Shown here: piece by piece, positions 33,927 through 43,094 of the stretch | Layout of the letters: the number at the start of each line of letters is the position of its first letter | Numbering within the stretch: position 1 is the first letter of the stretch | Source of the DNA: Thermogemmatispora aurantia | GTDB lineage: Bacteria > Chloroflexota > Ktedonobacteria > Ktedonobacterales > Ktedonobacteraceae | Direction of reading: 5' to 3' | NCBI RefSeq assembly: GCF_008974285.1 | Contig: NZ_BKZV01000002.1 | Span: 124,001-188,000, forward strand | Length of the DNA stretch: 64,000 nt | Position numbers and translations under genes: made by a program | Notes under the pieces: generated by a model | Databases searched by the model: none | Told to the model about the DNA's origin: nothing | What the model saw: the letters and a program-made list of their open reading frames with translations, nothing else

Positions 33927-35786
33927 TTACGCTATAGATTCTAGCATATGCTGCAGCTCGGCGGCGGTCTCAGCCTGCAGGAGGCGCTGAGCCTGCTCCT
34001 GCCAGTAAGCCAGGGGTTGACGCGCGAGCCGCTCCTTGACAGCCAGCAGCGCCGGCGGGTTCATGCTCAGCTCACGCACACCCAGGCCGACCAGGAGCGG
34101 GCCGATCAGGGGATCGCCCGCCAGCTCGCCACAGACGGCGACCAGGCGCCCATGTTGCTGGCCGGCCCGCGCCACCTGGGCAATGGCCCGCCAGACCGCT
34201 GGCTCCAGGCGCCCAAAGAGCGAGGCTACGCGCCCATTGGTGCGATCGACTGCCATGACGTATTGATAGAGATCATTGGTGCCGATACTAAAGAAATCGA
34301 CTGCGCGCGCCAGCACATCAGCCATCAGCGCGGCAGCGGGCGTCTCGACCATGATGCCGACCGCCGGCCTCGGCGTGAGCTGTAGCCCCTGCCCCTCCAG
34401 CTCGGCGAGTACCTCCTCAGTGAGAGCACGCAGGCGTCGCACCTCTTCCAGAGTGGCAATCATAGGAAACATAATCTGCAGGGTAATGCCCGTAGCCTGA
34501 GCGGCGCGCAGCAAGGCCCGCAGCTGCTGGCGCAGTAGCTCCTCATGACAGAGATGGATGCGCGCCCCCCGCAGACCAAGGGCCGGATTGGCTTCCTGCA
34601 GCGATCCAATGAGGGCCTCCAGCGCTGGAAAGGGCTTGTCAGCCCCTGCGTCGAGTGTGCGGGCAATGATAGTCTTGCCTGCCGGCTGCCCGGCGGCGAA
34701 GGCGTGGAAGAGACGTCGATAGGCCGTCTCCTGCTCCTCTTCGTCGGGAAACTGCTCCCGACCACCAAAGAGAAATTCAGTGCGCAGCAAGCCAATCCCC
34801 TCGGCCCCCAAGGCGGCAGCCTGCTTTGCTCCCTCCTCATCACCTACGTTGGCAAAGATGGCAACTGGGACGCCATCAGCGGTCGCGCCCGGACGCCCGC
34901 GCCAACGCTCACGTTGCTGCAGCCGCTCTGCTCGTTCCTGCTGTTGCTGCTGCATCCTTTGCTGCAGTTCACGTTCCTGCTCAGGGGTCAAGTTGAGATA
35001 GAGCAGGCCACGCCCGCCATCCAGGGCAATATGCTGGCCAGGTGTCAGCTGGGCGAAGAGATCGGGAGAGAGGCCGCTGACGGCGGGAATTTCCAGAGAG
35101 CGGGCGATAATGGCGGCGTGGGTTGTCGGGCCGCCGAACACCGTACAAATACCGGCCACAAGCCTGGGATCGAGCGTAGCGGTATCAGACGGCGTCAGAT
35201 CATCGGCAACCAGGATCACTGGCTCGTGCACGCTCTCGGCCTGGGGCAGCAGGGAAGTGGTAGAGGTGCCCGAGAGCAGGCGCAGCACTCGCCCAGTGGC
35301 GTCGCGCACATCGCTGGCGCGCGCCGCCAGCAGTTCATCATCGAGGGCAGCCAGGAGCTGGGCATTCTCTTCGGCGACCTCGCGTAGGGCCTGCTCCGCT
35401 GGCAGGCCTTGCTGACTGATGCGTTCAATGGCAGCATCCAGGATTTCAGGGTCCTGCAGAATCAGTTGATGGGCCTCAAAAATAGCGGCCTCTTCCTTGC
35501 CCACCGTGCGCGCAACCTGGGCGGTCAAAGCCTGCAATTCGGCCACAGCCTGCTCGACTGCCAGGCGCAGGCGCTGCTGCTCCTCGGCTACCTGGTCCGG
35601 CGTCAGCCTGCGGCCTTTGTCTGCAGCCGTCGGCTGAGGTTGGGACTGCTGTTGCAGGGCCGGAGAGCGGTAGAGCCAGACCGGCCCAAGAGCAAGGCCG
35701 GGCGAGAGCGGAACGAGGCGAAGCGGAAGCGGGGCCGAAGATGGGGAAGGAGTGGGCGCGTGGAATGTCTGTTCATGCTCAGACAC
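33927..35786 (-). CDS. ptsI: Phosphoenolpyruvate-protein phosphotransferase (PTS enzyme I)
   Basis: A 619-residue protein with the enzyme I layout. It has an N-terminal helical HPr-binding domain, the swivel-domain active-site His223 in GGPTTHAAIIARSLEIPAV, and a C-terminal PEP-binding TIM barrel (LLRTEFLFGGREQFP, TLDAGADKP, the GIMVETPAAALMADV loop and a catalytic Cys in AVCGELAGDP). It autophosphorylates from PEP and passes phosphate to HPr. The family is usually 570-590 residues; the extra is a Pro/Ser/Gln-rich N-terminal tail. No HPr or enzyme II gene is in the window, so it may serve a dihydroxyacetone-type or regulatory PTS (inference). Confidence 0.93.
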   Translation of the reverse strand: MSEHEQTFHAPTPSPSSAPLPLRLVPLSPGLALGPVWLYRSPALQQQSQPQPTAADKGRRLTPDQVAEEQQRLRLAVEQAVAELQALTAQVARTVGKEEAAIFEAHQLILQDPEILDAAIERISQQGLPAEQALREVAEENAQLLAALDDELLAARASDVRDATGRVLRLLSGTSTTSLLPQAESVHEPVILVADDLTPSDTATLDPRLVAGICTVFGGPTTHAAIIARSLEIPAVSGLSPDLFAQLTPGQHIALDGGRGLLYLNLTPEQERELQQRMQQQQQERAERLQQRERWRGRPGATADGVPVAIFANVGDEEGAKQAAALGAEGIGLLRTEFLFGGREQFPDEEEQETAYRRLFHAFAAGQPAGKTIIARTLDAGADKPFPALEALIGSLQEANPALGLRGARIHLCHEELLRQQLRALLRAAQATGITLQIMFPMIATLEEVRRLRALTEEVLAELEGQGLQLTPRPAVGIMVETPAAALMADVLARAVDFFSIGTNDLYQYVMAVDRTNGRVASLFGRLEPAVWRAIAQVARAGQQHGRLVAVCGELAGDPLIGPLLVGLGVRELSMNPPALLAVKERLARQPLAYWQEQAQRLLQAETAAELQHMLESIA

Positions 35787-36107
35787 AGTGACTCAACCTC
35801 CTGAGAATCGCAGCCGCGGATGATGCTAACCCTACGGCGGGTAGGCGATGGGCGCGCCTGGCGCTGCGCGTGGGCATCGGTGCCAAACTGAAATGATGTT
35901 CCTATTATCCGGCAAAAATGTGGGGGCTGCAAGAGCAACGGCTGCCTCGCCTTCCCAATGGGGGAGAGCCAGCCCCATGCAGGCCGGTGTCGCTGGCTCC
36001 AGAGTGCCCGACAGATTTTCTCTCTGTTTACAGAACAGGCAGCAACGATATATACTCCTCAGCGAAGCCACCAGGAGGCGACTTCACACGAGAGTCGGGA
36101 GGAACCA

Positions 36108-37187
36108 ATGCCGGGCAAACGCCGCGCCATCGTTATCCACAGTCCCCATTCGGGACGGGCACCGCAGCTTGAAGAAGCCCTGAAGCTCTTGCAAGAGGCG
36201 GACATCGAGCTAGTGAGGGTTGAGCCAATTACGAATTTAAATGAGTTACCATCGCAGGGGAGCACCTGGCTTGCTCAGGGCATCGATCTGGCCATTGCAG
36301 CAGGAGGTGACGGCCTGGTTGGAGGGATGATCAGGCATGTTATCAAAGAAGGGCCGCCGCTGGCCATCCTACCACTGGGTACCGCCAACGACACGGCCCG
36401 TTCGCTGGCCATTCCCCAGGACCTGCCTGGTGCCGTTGAGGTAATCGTGGGCGGCCTGGAGGCGGCGATCGACGTCGGCATGGTCCTTCCGGCAGCGGCC
36501 TCCTCCTCAGCCTCTGGCACCGGCGACGAGGAGGCCGAGAGCGACTACTTTTGTCATACTCTCACTATTGGGCTGAATGTTGAATTCGCGCGCCTTGCAA
36601 CCAGCAGCGAGATGCGCGAGCGCTTCGGCGCCATGACCTACCCGCTGGCGGCGCTGGAGGCTCTGCGTGCGCACGAACCGCTAGAGGTGATTCTCGGCTT
36701 TGAGGAGCCTTCTGGCTCTCTTGCTGCTCAACAGCAGTGCCAGGGTCAAGCTCAAGCGGCGGCGGAGCTACGCTATCAGGTGCTGCAGGTCGCGGTGATC
36801 AATGCCCCCATCTTTGGCGGCCCGCTTCAGTTGAGCATTCCAGGCGCCAGCGTTACCGATCACTTACTCGATATCGTCGTGGTCCAGGGACTGGACTGGA
36901 AGGAAATTGCGGCGGCCATCAGCCAGCTTTTCGCTGGCGGCGAGAGCGAGCAGAGCGAGGCAGACGAAGGAGCGACTGGCCACCCTGCTGAGCTGACAGC
37001 CTTGCCGGGCCTGCATCATTGGCGGGCCTCCGGTGTCACTATCAGCACGCCGGCGGGACCCTGTGAGGTGACACTGGATGGCGAGGTCAAAGGAAAAACC
37101 CCCATTACTGTACGCATTGCCCCCGAGCGGCTGCGGGTCCTGGTACCCACAACCTGGCAGGCTCCGACTGCTGAGACCGGCACATGA
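36108..37187 (+). CDS. Diacylglycerol-kinase-family lipid kinase
   Basis: A 359-residue protein of the YegS/BmrU/DgkB kind. The nucleotide-binding motif is AIAAGGDGLVGGMI followed by LPLGTANDTARSL, and a later substrate-domain signature is TLDGEVKGKTPITVRI. It transfers the gamma-phosphate of ATP to diacylglycerol or a related lipid at the membrane face. The ATG at 36108 is supported by GGGAGGAACCA. A larger insert (about 125-150, Ser/Asp/Glu-rich) is unusual in the family. There is no linked partner gene. Confidence 0.85.
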   Translation: MPGKRRAIVIHSPHSGRAPQLEEALKLLQEADIELVRVEPITNLNELPSQGSTWLAQGIDLAIAAGGDGLVGGMIRHVIKEGPPLAILPLGTANDTARSLAIPQDLPGAVEVIVGGLEAAIDVGMVLPAAASSSASGTGDEEAESDYFCHTLTIGLNVEFARLATSSEMRERFGAMTYPLAALEALRAHEPLEVILGFEEPSGSLAAQQQCQGQAQAAAELRYQVLQVAVINAPIFGGPLQLSIPGASVTDHLLDIVVVQGLDWKEIAAAISQLFAGGESEQSEADEGATGHPAELTALPGLHHWRASGVTISTPAGPCEVTLDGEVKGKTPITVRIAPERLRVLVPTTWQAPTAETGT

Positions 37188-37440
37188 GCGGGGCGGACAG
37201 GCCGGGCAGAGCAGGCACAGCGGCGAGGAAGAGCCGGTGAACTGCCCGGCGATGCCGTGAAAAGAGGCCAGTACCAGACCAGACAACGGAGGCTCTGTCG
37301 CAGTTGGCTAGATGGTGGCCGTGACCTGTTGTTGGTTGTGCCCGGCGACGCCGGCTGCTCCCATCCACAAGGAAGGCAACCGTCCAGGCGCAGGCAGGAG
37401 CAGAGAGGAGGCCGCCGGCAGAAGAAGGGAGTGAGCAACG

Positions 37441-38397
37441 ATGCGTATCGTTTCCTTGCTTGCCAGCGCCACGGAAATGGTGGCCGCCCTTGGTTGCACC
37501 GAGCAACTGGTGGGGCGCTCCCACGAGTGTGACTATCCGCCCGAAGTCCAGCACTTGCCAGCCCTGAGCCGTCCGGTGATTGACATCAATACCAACAGCG
37601 CCGGTATCGATGCCCAGGTCCGCCAGCTTGCCGGCACGCGTCGGACCGGAGACGAGGCGGCCCTCCAGGCGCTCAGCATTTATCAGATCGACGTCGCCCT
37701 CCTCCAGGAGCTGCAACCAGACGTCATCTTGACACAAACTCAGTGCGAGGTCTGCGCCGTCAGCGAGCGCGATGTCAGCGAGGCCGTGCGGCAGCTTACC
37801 GGACTGCAGCCACGCATTGTCTCTCTGGCCCCTTATCGCCTCAGCGATGTCTGGGAGGATCTGCGGCGTGTCGGGGCCGCCCTCGGACGCCTGGCAGAGG
37901 CTGAGGCTCTGATCGCCAGCTATCAGCAACGCCTGGAGGAGCTGCGCCAGCGCTGCGCCCGCCTGAGCGCCGAGCGCGGCCAGGCTCCCCGCGTGGCTGT
38001 CCTGGAATGGCTCGACCCTCTGATGGGAGCTGGCAACTGGACGCCTGAGCTGATCACTTATGCTGGCGGCGAGCCAGTGTTGAGCGCCAGCGGGCAACAT
38101 GCGCCCTGGATCAGCTGGGACGAGCTGCGCCAGGCCAATCCAGAGGTGCTGATCCTCTCACCGTGTGGCTTCGATGTGGAGCGCACGCGGCAAGACGCCG
38201 CTCTGCTTGAACAGCATTCCGCCTGGTCGGAGCTGCGGGCCGTGCGCGAGGGACGCGTGTATCTCATCGATGGGAACCATTACTTGAACCGCTCCGGGCC
38301 TCGCCTGGTCGAGTCGGCGGAACTGATTGCCCGAGCGCTATGGGGGGAGCACGCGGGAATACCACTGCCGGCAGAGGGCTGGCAACCTTTGCGTTAA
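37441..38397 (+). CDS. Cobalamin-binding protein, BtuF-like, without signal peptide
   Basis: A 318-residue protein of the periplasmic-binding-protein class III fold. It begins MRIVSLLASATEMVAALGC, then VGRSHECDYPPEV, and continues through PDVILTQTQCEVCAVSE, the family pattern of vitamin B12 or siderophore binders. It has no signal peptide or lipobox, so it is predicted cytosolic. The cytosolic members are known as cobalamin-binding proteins of uncertain function. No permease or ATPase genes flank it. The start is supported by GGGAGTGAGCAACG. I looked for a cobalamin riboswitch in the 250-bp leader and was not convinced. Confidence 0.84.
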   Translation: MRIVSLLASATEMVAALGCTEQLVGRSHECDYPPEVQHLPALSRPVIDINTNSAGIDAQVRQLAGTRRTGDEAALQALSIYQIDVALLQELQPDVILTQTQCEVCAVSERDVSEAVRQLTGLQPRIVSLAPYRLSDVWEDLRRVGAALGRLAEAEALIASYQQRLEELRQRCARLSAERGQAPRVAVLEWLDPLMGAGNWTPELITYAGGEPVLSASGQHAPWISWDELRQANPEVLILSPCGFDVERTRQDAALLEQHSAWSELRAVREGRVYLIDGNHYLNRSGPRLVESAELIARALWGEHAGIPLPAEGWQPLR

Positions 38398-38664
38398 GCG
38401 TCGCCCGTCAGCCACCAGTGGAGTGGAGCAAAGACACACAATTCAGGGCCGTCCCCCAGGGCTTGCCAGCCGTCCCAACAGAGCCTTCTTGATCGGGAAG
38501 CGGCTAACGTCCTCACCCGAGTGGCATTGGATCAGCCCGCGCAGGGCAAGAAAGAAGACGGCAAGCACCAGAGGCGGCCCTTTGCTGTGTGCTCTTACCT
38601 CCTGTCGCTGGCGAGCGTACCAGCGGCAGGCGCAAGAGCCAGAGCGCCAGTTGACCGGCACACG

Positions 38665-38925
38665 CTACGACTGCTCGCCCCGCCTGGGCGCAGAGGCCCA
38701 GAAGATAACGACGACAAAGAGGGCGAACAGCAGCACCAGGAACCCCATCAGACCGTCAACGATGGGGGCCAGGCTGAACTGGAAGAGGCCGGCGGCGGCA
38801 AAGAGCAGGACGACACAAATTCCCACAATGGGGAAGAGGAAAAGCCAATTGTAGCGCCGCGCTGGATCGGCGGCCCGCCGGCGCCGGCTCGGTAGCGGTG
38901 TATAATCAGACTCCAGTGGCTCCAT
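38665..38925 (-). CDS. Small two-helix membrane protein
   Basis: An 86-residue protein from the ATG at 38925 (AGAAAGGCGTTTC upstream). A charged N-terminus with RRRRAADPARRYN is followed by two hydrophobic helices, WLFLFPIVGICVVLLFAAAG and LMGFLVLLFALFVVVIFW. No family is recognised. The gene lies between convergent or flanking small genes without an obvious operon partner. The call is supported by the ribosome-binding site and hydrophobic pattern. Confidence 0.6.
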   Translation of the reverse strand: MEPLESDYTPLPSRRRRAADPARRYNWLFLFPIVGICVVLLFAAAGLFQFSLAPIVDGLMGFLVLLFALFVVVIFWASAPRRGEQS

Positions 38926-39215
38926 GAAACGCCTTTCTACGGCTGCGAACGCAGGCCGTGCCACCAGGGACCGGCATCTTGTCCAGCCCGCGCCGTCGAC
39001 TTGCGCCCGCAGCGGATGATTTCATCACTCAGCTCAGTTCCTGGTGAACCAGCGGCGCCAAATGGGCAGCCTCGTGCTGAGGCCTCGTCTCGTTCGGTTC
39101 ACCGGCCCTTATTATAGTGTCTCCTGGGCAGGAAAGCAACTCTGCTGACAGTCACCTGGCAGCTAGCGCAAAGGCTCAACTCTGCATGGCGCCTGCGACC
39201 CACCCCCAGCCTGGG

Positions 39216-39419
39216 CTAAGAGGTACGGCAACGACCGGACTCGGGGGTGCAGCGAAGCGAATGCCTGACCGAAATAAAAGGCAGCGGGCGCAACCGGTTC
39301 AGATAGCGACGCAGCTCCAAGGCATTGACATGATAGGTGGAACCTTTGACCGTGGCAGGGATTCGGCCTTCAGCAATGGCAGTACAGAGGTCGGCAATGG
39401 TCAGGACACGCTCTGGCAT
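39216..39419 (-). CDS. Small helix-turn-helix (excisionase-like) protein
   Basis: A 67-residue protein from the ATG at 39419 with a strong TGGAGGTGCCTC site. The sequence MPERVLTIADLCTAIAEGRI, then TVKGSTYHVNALELRRYLNRLR, follows the MerR/excisionase-type HTH_17 pattern (a turn, a wing-like TYHV strand, then a basic helix). The Cys/Arg-rich tail adds little. It is isolated, 21 bp from the edge of a probable IS200/IS605-like remnant, so it may be an accessory or relic gene. It could alternatively be a small antitoxin-like regulator. Confidence 0.5.
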   Translation of the reverse strand: MPERVLTIADLCTAIAEGRIPATVKGSTYHVNALELRRYLNRLRPLPFISVRHSLRCTPESGRCRTS

Positions 39420-39440
39420 GAGGCACCTCCATAAAGACGT

Positions 39441-39713
39441 GTCGCCGGGGACCCCTGGATGAATCCAGGGGGAAAACGGCTCTCTGCTTGCGCCGTTGAC
39501 ATTTCAGTCTCCCCGTGGGAGCATACTCTTCGTGAGACCAAAGGCACTGACATGCGGTCAGCAACGGCTTCGTCTCACCTGGCAGGGGGGCGGGTCAACC
39601 CAGCCACAGTGCTTTCCTGTCCTGCGGGGCAGTGGGCTGCCGTCAACCAGCCCTGAAGCCCGGGCCGATGCGGCTGCGGGCAAGCCCCTGGCTTGAGCCG
39701 GGGGTTGTTGACG
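39441..39713. mobile_element. Probable IS200/IS605-type non-autonomous remnant with omega-RNA-like 3' end
   Basis: At one end, CCCCTGGAT and ATCCAGGGG (39452-39471) form a subterminal hairpin. The other end, near 39683-39708, carries AGCCCCTGGCTTGAGCCGGGGGTT-like pairing (arms CCCCTGGCT and AGCCGGGGG) followed by TTGTTGAC. This resembles the terminal hairpin of TnpB-associated guide-RNA scaffolds at the right end of IS605-family elements. No tnpA or tnpB open frame is present, so it would be a MITE-like or decayed copy of about 270 bp. Boundaries are approximate. The call rests on the pattern only. Confidence 0.35.
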
Positions 39714-39972
39714 AAGACTGTGCACTCGCAGCCGGCCAGTCCCACCCGCCCACTCCGTGCGCTGCGCATCCACCCGACAGGCCTCTTTCCCCCTCCTTCT
39801 TCGCGCGCGTCAGCGAGCCGGGCACAACCTGCTCTCATCTAGCCACACGCACCATTACCGGCGTCGGTTTCAGTGCATTCACTCCATCCATTAAGAAAAA
39901 CACGGCAAACGCACACTTTATTTCCATAACAAGGCGTTACATTGCAAAAGCAGGCTACAAGAAAAGCAGTAG
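39714..39972. other. Non-coding stretch, partly AT-rich
   Basis: After the remnant the composition becomes AT-rich at 39890-39970, downstream of the histidine kinase stop. I see no gene. Confidence 0.35.
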
Positions 39973-41655
39973 CTACTGCTGCTCCACCCGCTCATGAAGA
40001 ACAAGCAGGTCCTCACGCTCGCTCGTCTTCCTTATCTGCGTCCTCAGCCCGCCCGTCTGGGGCAGCTCCGGCTCAAGGGGAGCCATTGTCGTTCGCTGGG
40101 AGGCGGGGCCGGCATCGAGGGGAGCAGCGGGAAGGTAGAGAGTAAAGCAACTGCCTTCCGAGAGCACACTGGTTGCCGCCACTCTACCTTGCATCGCCTC
40201 TACCCACTCCTTGACCAGGGCCAGGCCCAGGCCGCTGCCGCTGCCATCGCGACGCAGCTTGCTGGAAGCCTGATAAAAGCGCTCCCAGATCCGCGGCAAC
40301 TCCTCGGGGGGGATACCCTCGCCCGTATCGCGCACCAGAATCACCACCTCATGCTCCTTCTGAGAGACTGCCACGGCCACAATGCCCCCCGGCGGCGTAT
40401 GGCGAATGCCGTTGTGCAGCAGATTCTGCAGGGCCTGAGCGAGGCGCTCGGGATCAACCAGAGCCAGGGGCCCCACTGGAGGAGTCTCTGCCACCACCTG
40501 CACCCGTCCGCTCTGCCAGGCCAGCGGCGCGCGTGCCTCTACCAGGCGGCGTACCAGCTCTCCCACATCGGTCGGCACGCAGCGCAAGGTCAGACGCCCA
40601 ACCTCGGCACAGGCCAACGCAAAGAGGTCCTCCACCAGCCGTTGCAGGCGCAGCACCTCAGCCTCCATCACCACCAGGTCCCGCGGCAGCGATTCGGGCA
40701 GCTCGCCGCGGTCCAGGCGATGCAGCGCCGCCTCCAGATAGCCCCGCACGGTAGCAACGGGTGTGCGCAGCTCATGGGAGACGGCGGCCACCAGCTCGCG
40801 CTGGGTCTTGAGCAGTCCAGCCACCGTATCGCGCTCCTGCTTCAGCTCGCGCAGGGCCCGCTCCAGCTCGGCGGCCATTGCGTTAAAATCGGCCTGCAGC
40901 TGAGCTACCTCATCCTCACCCTCGACGATTACGCGCACCTCATAATGGCCCTGGCGCAAGGCATGGGCGGCCTCCGTCAGCGCGCGCAGACGGGCCGTAG
41001 TCCGGCGGACCACCAGGTAGGAAAAGAAAGCCGTCGGGGGAATCACCGCCAGTAAGGCGATGAACGACATCAGCCCGAGCATCATCGTGACCGAGATGAG
41101 CAGGGCCAGATCTCTCACGTTGGAGAGGGCCAGCAGGTCGAAGAGGAGAATGACCAGCCCCGCTGCTAGCAGGACCATCATGGCGTGAGCGTGAGTCAAG
41201 GCCCACAAGAGTTGTTTGCGCCGCAGGCGGCTCCACAGAGAGAGCAGGCATAGGAAGCCACGCCAGACAATATAACCAACCAGAGCGACCAGCGCCATTC
41301 CCAACAAGACCATAGGGAACGCGGCCAGTCGGGGAAAGAAGAACGTGGCCCCCAGCCAATGCTCCAGGCTCAGCAGGAGAAAGGGCAGTCCACAGAGCAA
41401 CAAGAGAAGCAGCAGTCCCCAGGCCAAATCGCGCGTCCAGCGCCGCCACCAGGGTGGGGGCCCGACCTCGGCGCGCAGGGCAAAGTAGCCCAGCCCGAAA
41501 GGCGCCAATAGCAGCAGGCTAAACTCACGTCCCGTCTCTGTAGCAGACGTCAGACAGATCAAGCCGCTCAGCAGCAAAGCAAACAAGACAGCTTCGAGCA
41601 GAGCGCGTCTGCGCCTGGCCCTCAACCAGAGGCTCGCCCATCTTTCTTTCATCAC
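39973..41655 (-). CDS. Multi-span membrane sensor histidine kinase
   Basis: A 560-residue protein. Six or so hydrophobic helices (about 19-215) are followed by a HAMP domain (VVRRTTARLRALTEAAHAL, about 216-268). The kinase core has the phospho-acceptor His294 in AAVSHELRTPVATVRGYLE, an N-box around LLHNGIRHTPPGG, a G1 box VRDTGEGIPPEE and a G2 box GSGSGLGLALV. It is a group-I kinase and should phosphorylate the upstream OmpR regulator; the two genes overlap by four bases. The membrane part has no large extracytoplasmic domain, so the signal may be within the membrane. Confidence 0.93.
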   Translation of the reverse strand: MMKERWASLWLRARRRRALLEAVLFALLLSGLICLTSATETGREFSLLLLAPFGLGYFALRAEVGPPPWWRRWTRDLAWGLLLLLLLCGLPFLLLSLEHWLGATFFFPRLAAFPMVLLGMALVALVGYIVWRGFLCLLSLWSRLRRKQLLWALTHAHAMMVLLAAGLVILLFDLLALSNVRDLALLISVTMMLGLMSFIALLAVIPPTAFFSYLVVRRTTARLRALTEAAHALRQGHYEVRVIVEGEDEVAQLQADFNAMAAELERALRELKQERDTVAGLLKTQRELVAAVSHELRTPVATVRGYLEAALHRLDRGELPESLPRDLVVMEAEVLRLQRLVEDLFALACAEVGRLTLRCVPTDVGELVRRLVEARAPLAWQSGRVQVVAETPPVGPLALVDPERLAQALQNLLHNGIRHTPPGGIVAVAVSQKEHEVVILVRDTGEGIPPEELPRIWERFYQASSKLRRDGSGSGLGLALVKEWVEAMQGRVAATSVLSEGSCFTLYLPAAPLDAGPASQRTTMAPLEPELPQTGGLRTQIRKTSEREDLLVLHERVEQQ

Positions 41656-42377
41656 CCTCCTCCTGTTCTTGAGGGGCTATGCGCACGCCAGCGATAGCCT
41701 ACGCCCCAGACCGTTTCGATGGCTTCCCCTAGCGCTCCCAGCTTCCTGCGCAGGCGCAAGACGGTATTATCCACCGAGCGATCGCCACCGACATAGCTCT
41801 CACCCCAGATCGTATCAAGGAGGTAAGCGCGGCTGAAGGCCCGCCCGGGACTGCGCAGGAAGAGATGAAGGAGTTCAAACTCAGTCGGACTGAGATCGAG
41901 CGGCTGGCCGTCCAGGGTCACTAAATGGGCCTGGGCGTCGAGGCAGAGCGGTCCATCGATAAGGGGTCGCTCGGCCCGCGCCAGATCCTGCTGCAGCATC
42001 TGCTGAATCAGCTCGGCACGGCGCAGGAGCGCATGCACCCGCGCCAACAGCTCACGCATGCTAAAGGGCTTGGTCAGGTAATCATCGGCTCCCAGCTCCA
42101 GGCCCACCACGCGATCGGTCTCCTCACTCCGTGCCGTCAGCATGAGCACCGGGGTGGGCGCTTGCTGGCGCAGGCGGCGCAGCACCTCCAGACCATCCAT
42201 GCGTGGCAGCATCCAGTCCAGAATAACGAGCGCAGGGCGTTGCTCCTCATGCAAGCGCAAAGCCTCTACCCCATCGGAGGCATAGAGGATCTCGTAGCCG
42301 TCCGCTTTCAGTTCGCGAATAATAAGCTGCGCCAGATCCTGCGCATCCTCAACAAGCAAGAGCTTCTTCATGGCCAT
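41652..42377 (-). CDS. OmpR/PhoB-family response regulator
   Basis: A 241-residue regulator. The receiver domain (1-120) has the acidic pair VEDAQD, phospho-acceptor Asp54 in VILDWMLPRMDG, Thr in MLTARSEE and Lys in YLTKPFSMREL. The DNA-binding winged helix (about 135-235) ends with TVWGVGYRW, the OmpR-family wing. The stop/start overlap with the kinase gene (41652-41655) indicates coupling. The site at 43095-43135 upstream of the operon has 11-bp-spaced repeats typical of this family, so autoregulation is plausible. Confidence 0.93.
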   Translation of the reverse strand: MAMKKLLLVEDAQDLAQLIIRELKADGYEILYASDGVEALRLHEEQRPALVILDWMLPRMDGLEVLRRLRQQAPTPVLMLTARSEETDRVVGLELGADDYLTKPFSMRELLARVHALLRRAELIQQMLQQDLARAERPLIDGPLCLDAQAHLVTLDGQPLDLSPTEFELLHLFLRSPGRAFSRAYLLDTIWGESYVGGDRSVDNTVLRLRRKLGALGEAIETVWGVGYRWRAHSPSRTGGG

Positions 42378-42384
42378 TCTTCAA

Positions 42385-42975
42385 TCACTTCAGTATGATC
42401 TCCTGCTTCTGCCCAACAAGAGCCAGAGCCAGGCGGCCTACCAGGGGCATCAGGTAGAAGCGCCGACGGGTCGCCTGAATCAGGCCAACGAGCCAGCCCG
42501 TGAGGGTCACCACCTGCAGCGTTCCAAACAGCAGCAGCCAGCAGCACACAGCAAGAGTATCCATCTCGGGTGGGAGCCACCACAAGGCGAGGCGACTCAC
42601 ATAGATAGGCGTCATCATCATAAATATATCGATGATGGTCACCAGTCCAAAGAAGAACAAGGATTGCAGGGCATGGAAGCGCACCAGGCGACTCCTGCCC
42701 CCGAAGAACAGGACTAGCAGGCCAGAGAGCCAGCCCCCCAGGTAACAGAGCATGCCCAAGACGGAATCGGCGTTCGTAGAGGATGATGGCTCGTCTGAGG
42801 CTTGCTCAATCCCGGGGTGGTAGCTTGTTAGAGGCAACCAGTCAGCAGCAGCTGCCTGCCTGAGCTGCTCCTGCTGCTGAACGCTTCCCTTTTCTCCCTG
42901 CAGGCCCTCGGAAGGAGGCCTGGTCTGCCAAGCAGTGGCATAAGTGGCATAATACTTTCTTTTGTCATCCAACAC
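42385..42975 (-). CDS. DUF4870-type membrane protein, first gene of a two-component operon
   Basis: About 196 residues. The N-terminal 70 residues are polar and probably disordered. Four hydrophobic segments then follow the pattern MLCYLGGWLSGLLVLFF, RFHALQSLFFFGLVTI, a third around LAVCCWLLLFGTLQVV and a fourth at WLVGLIQATRR. This fits DUF4870/YtzI-like small membrane proteins that occur beside regulators. The start is uncertain; a GTG at 42975 has AAGGAG ten bases upstream, and a GTG at 43008 is the alternative. Seven bases separate it from the response regulator. Confidence 0.65.
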   Translation of the reverse strand: MLDDKRKYYATYATAWQTRPPSEGLQGEKGSVQQQEQLRQAAAADWLPLTSYHPGIEQASDEPSSSTNADSVLGMLCYLGGWLSGLLVLFFGGRSRLVRFHALQSLFFFGLVTIIDIFMMMTPIYVSRLALWWLPPEMDTLAVCCWLLLFGTLQVVTLTGWLVGLIQATRRRFYLMPLVGRLALALVGQKQEIILK

Positions 42976-43094
42976 GAGAACGATGCTCCTTTCTCCTCTT
43001 CGCGCCACAGCGACATGGTCTCAGCCCGGCGCGCTCACAGCAATGAGCACACGCAGGCTGCTAGCTATTACAGGAGAAGAGCTTAATCCTGAGT

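Noticed and set aside
37188-37440. Possible cobalamin riboswitch before the cobalamin-binding protein gene
   Set aside because: A CGGTGAA-like piece and a CCAGTACCAGACC piece look vaguely similar, but the B12 box and the surrounding stems are not convincing. A covariance-model search would decide.
38443-38661. 72-codon minus-strand open frame after the two-helix membrane protein
   Set aside because: GTG start without a ribosome-binding site, no recognisable pattern and a Cys/Arg/Gly-rich composition typical of non-coding GC-rich sequence.
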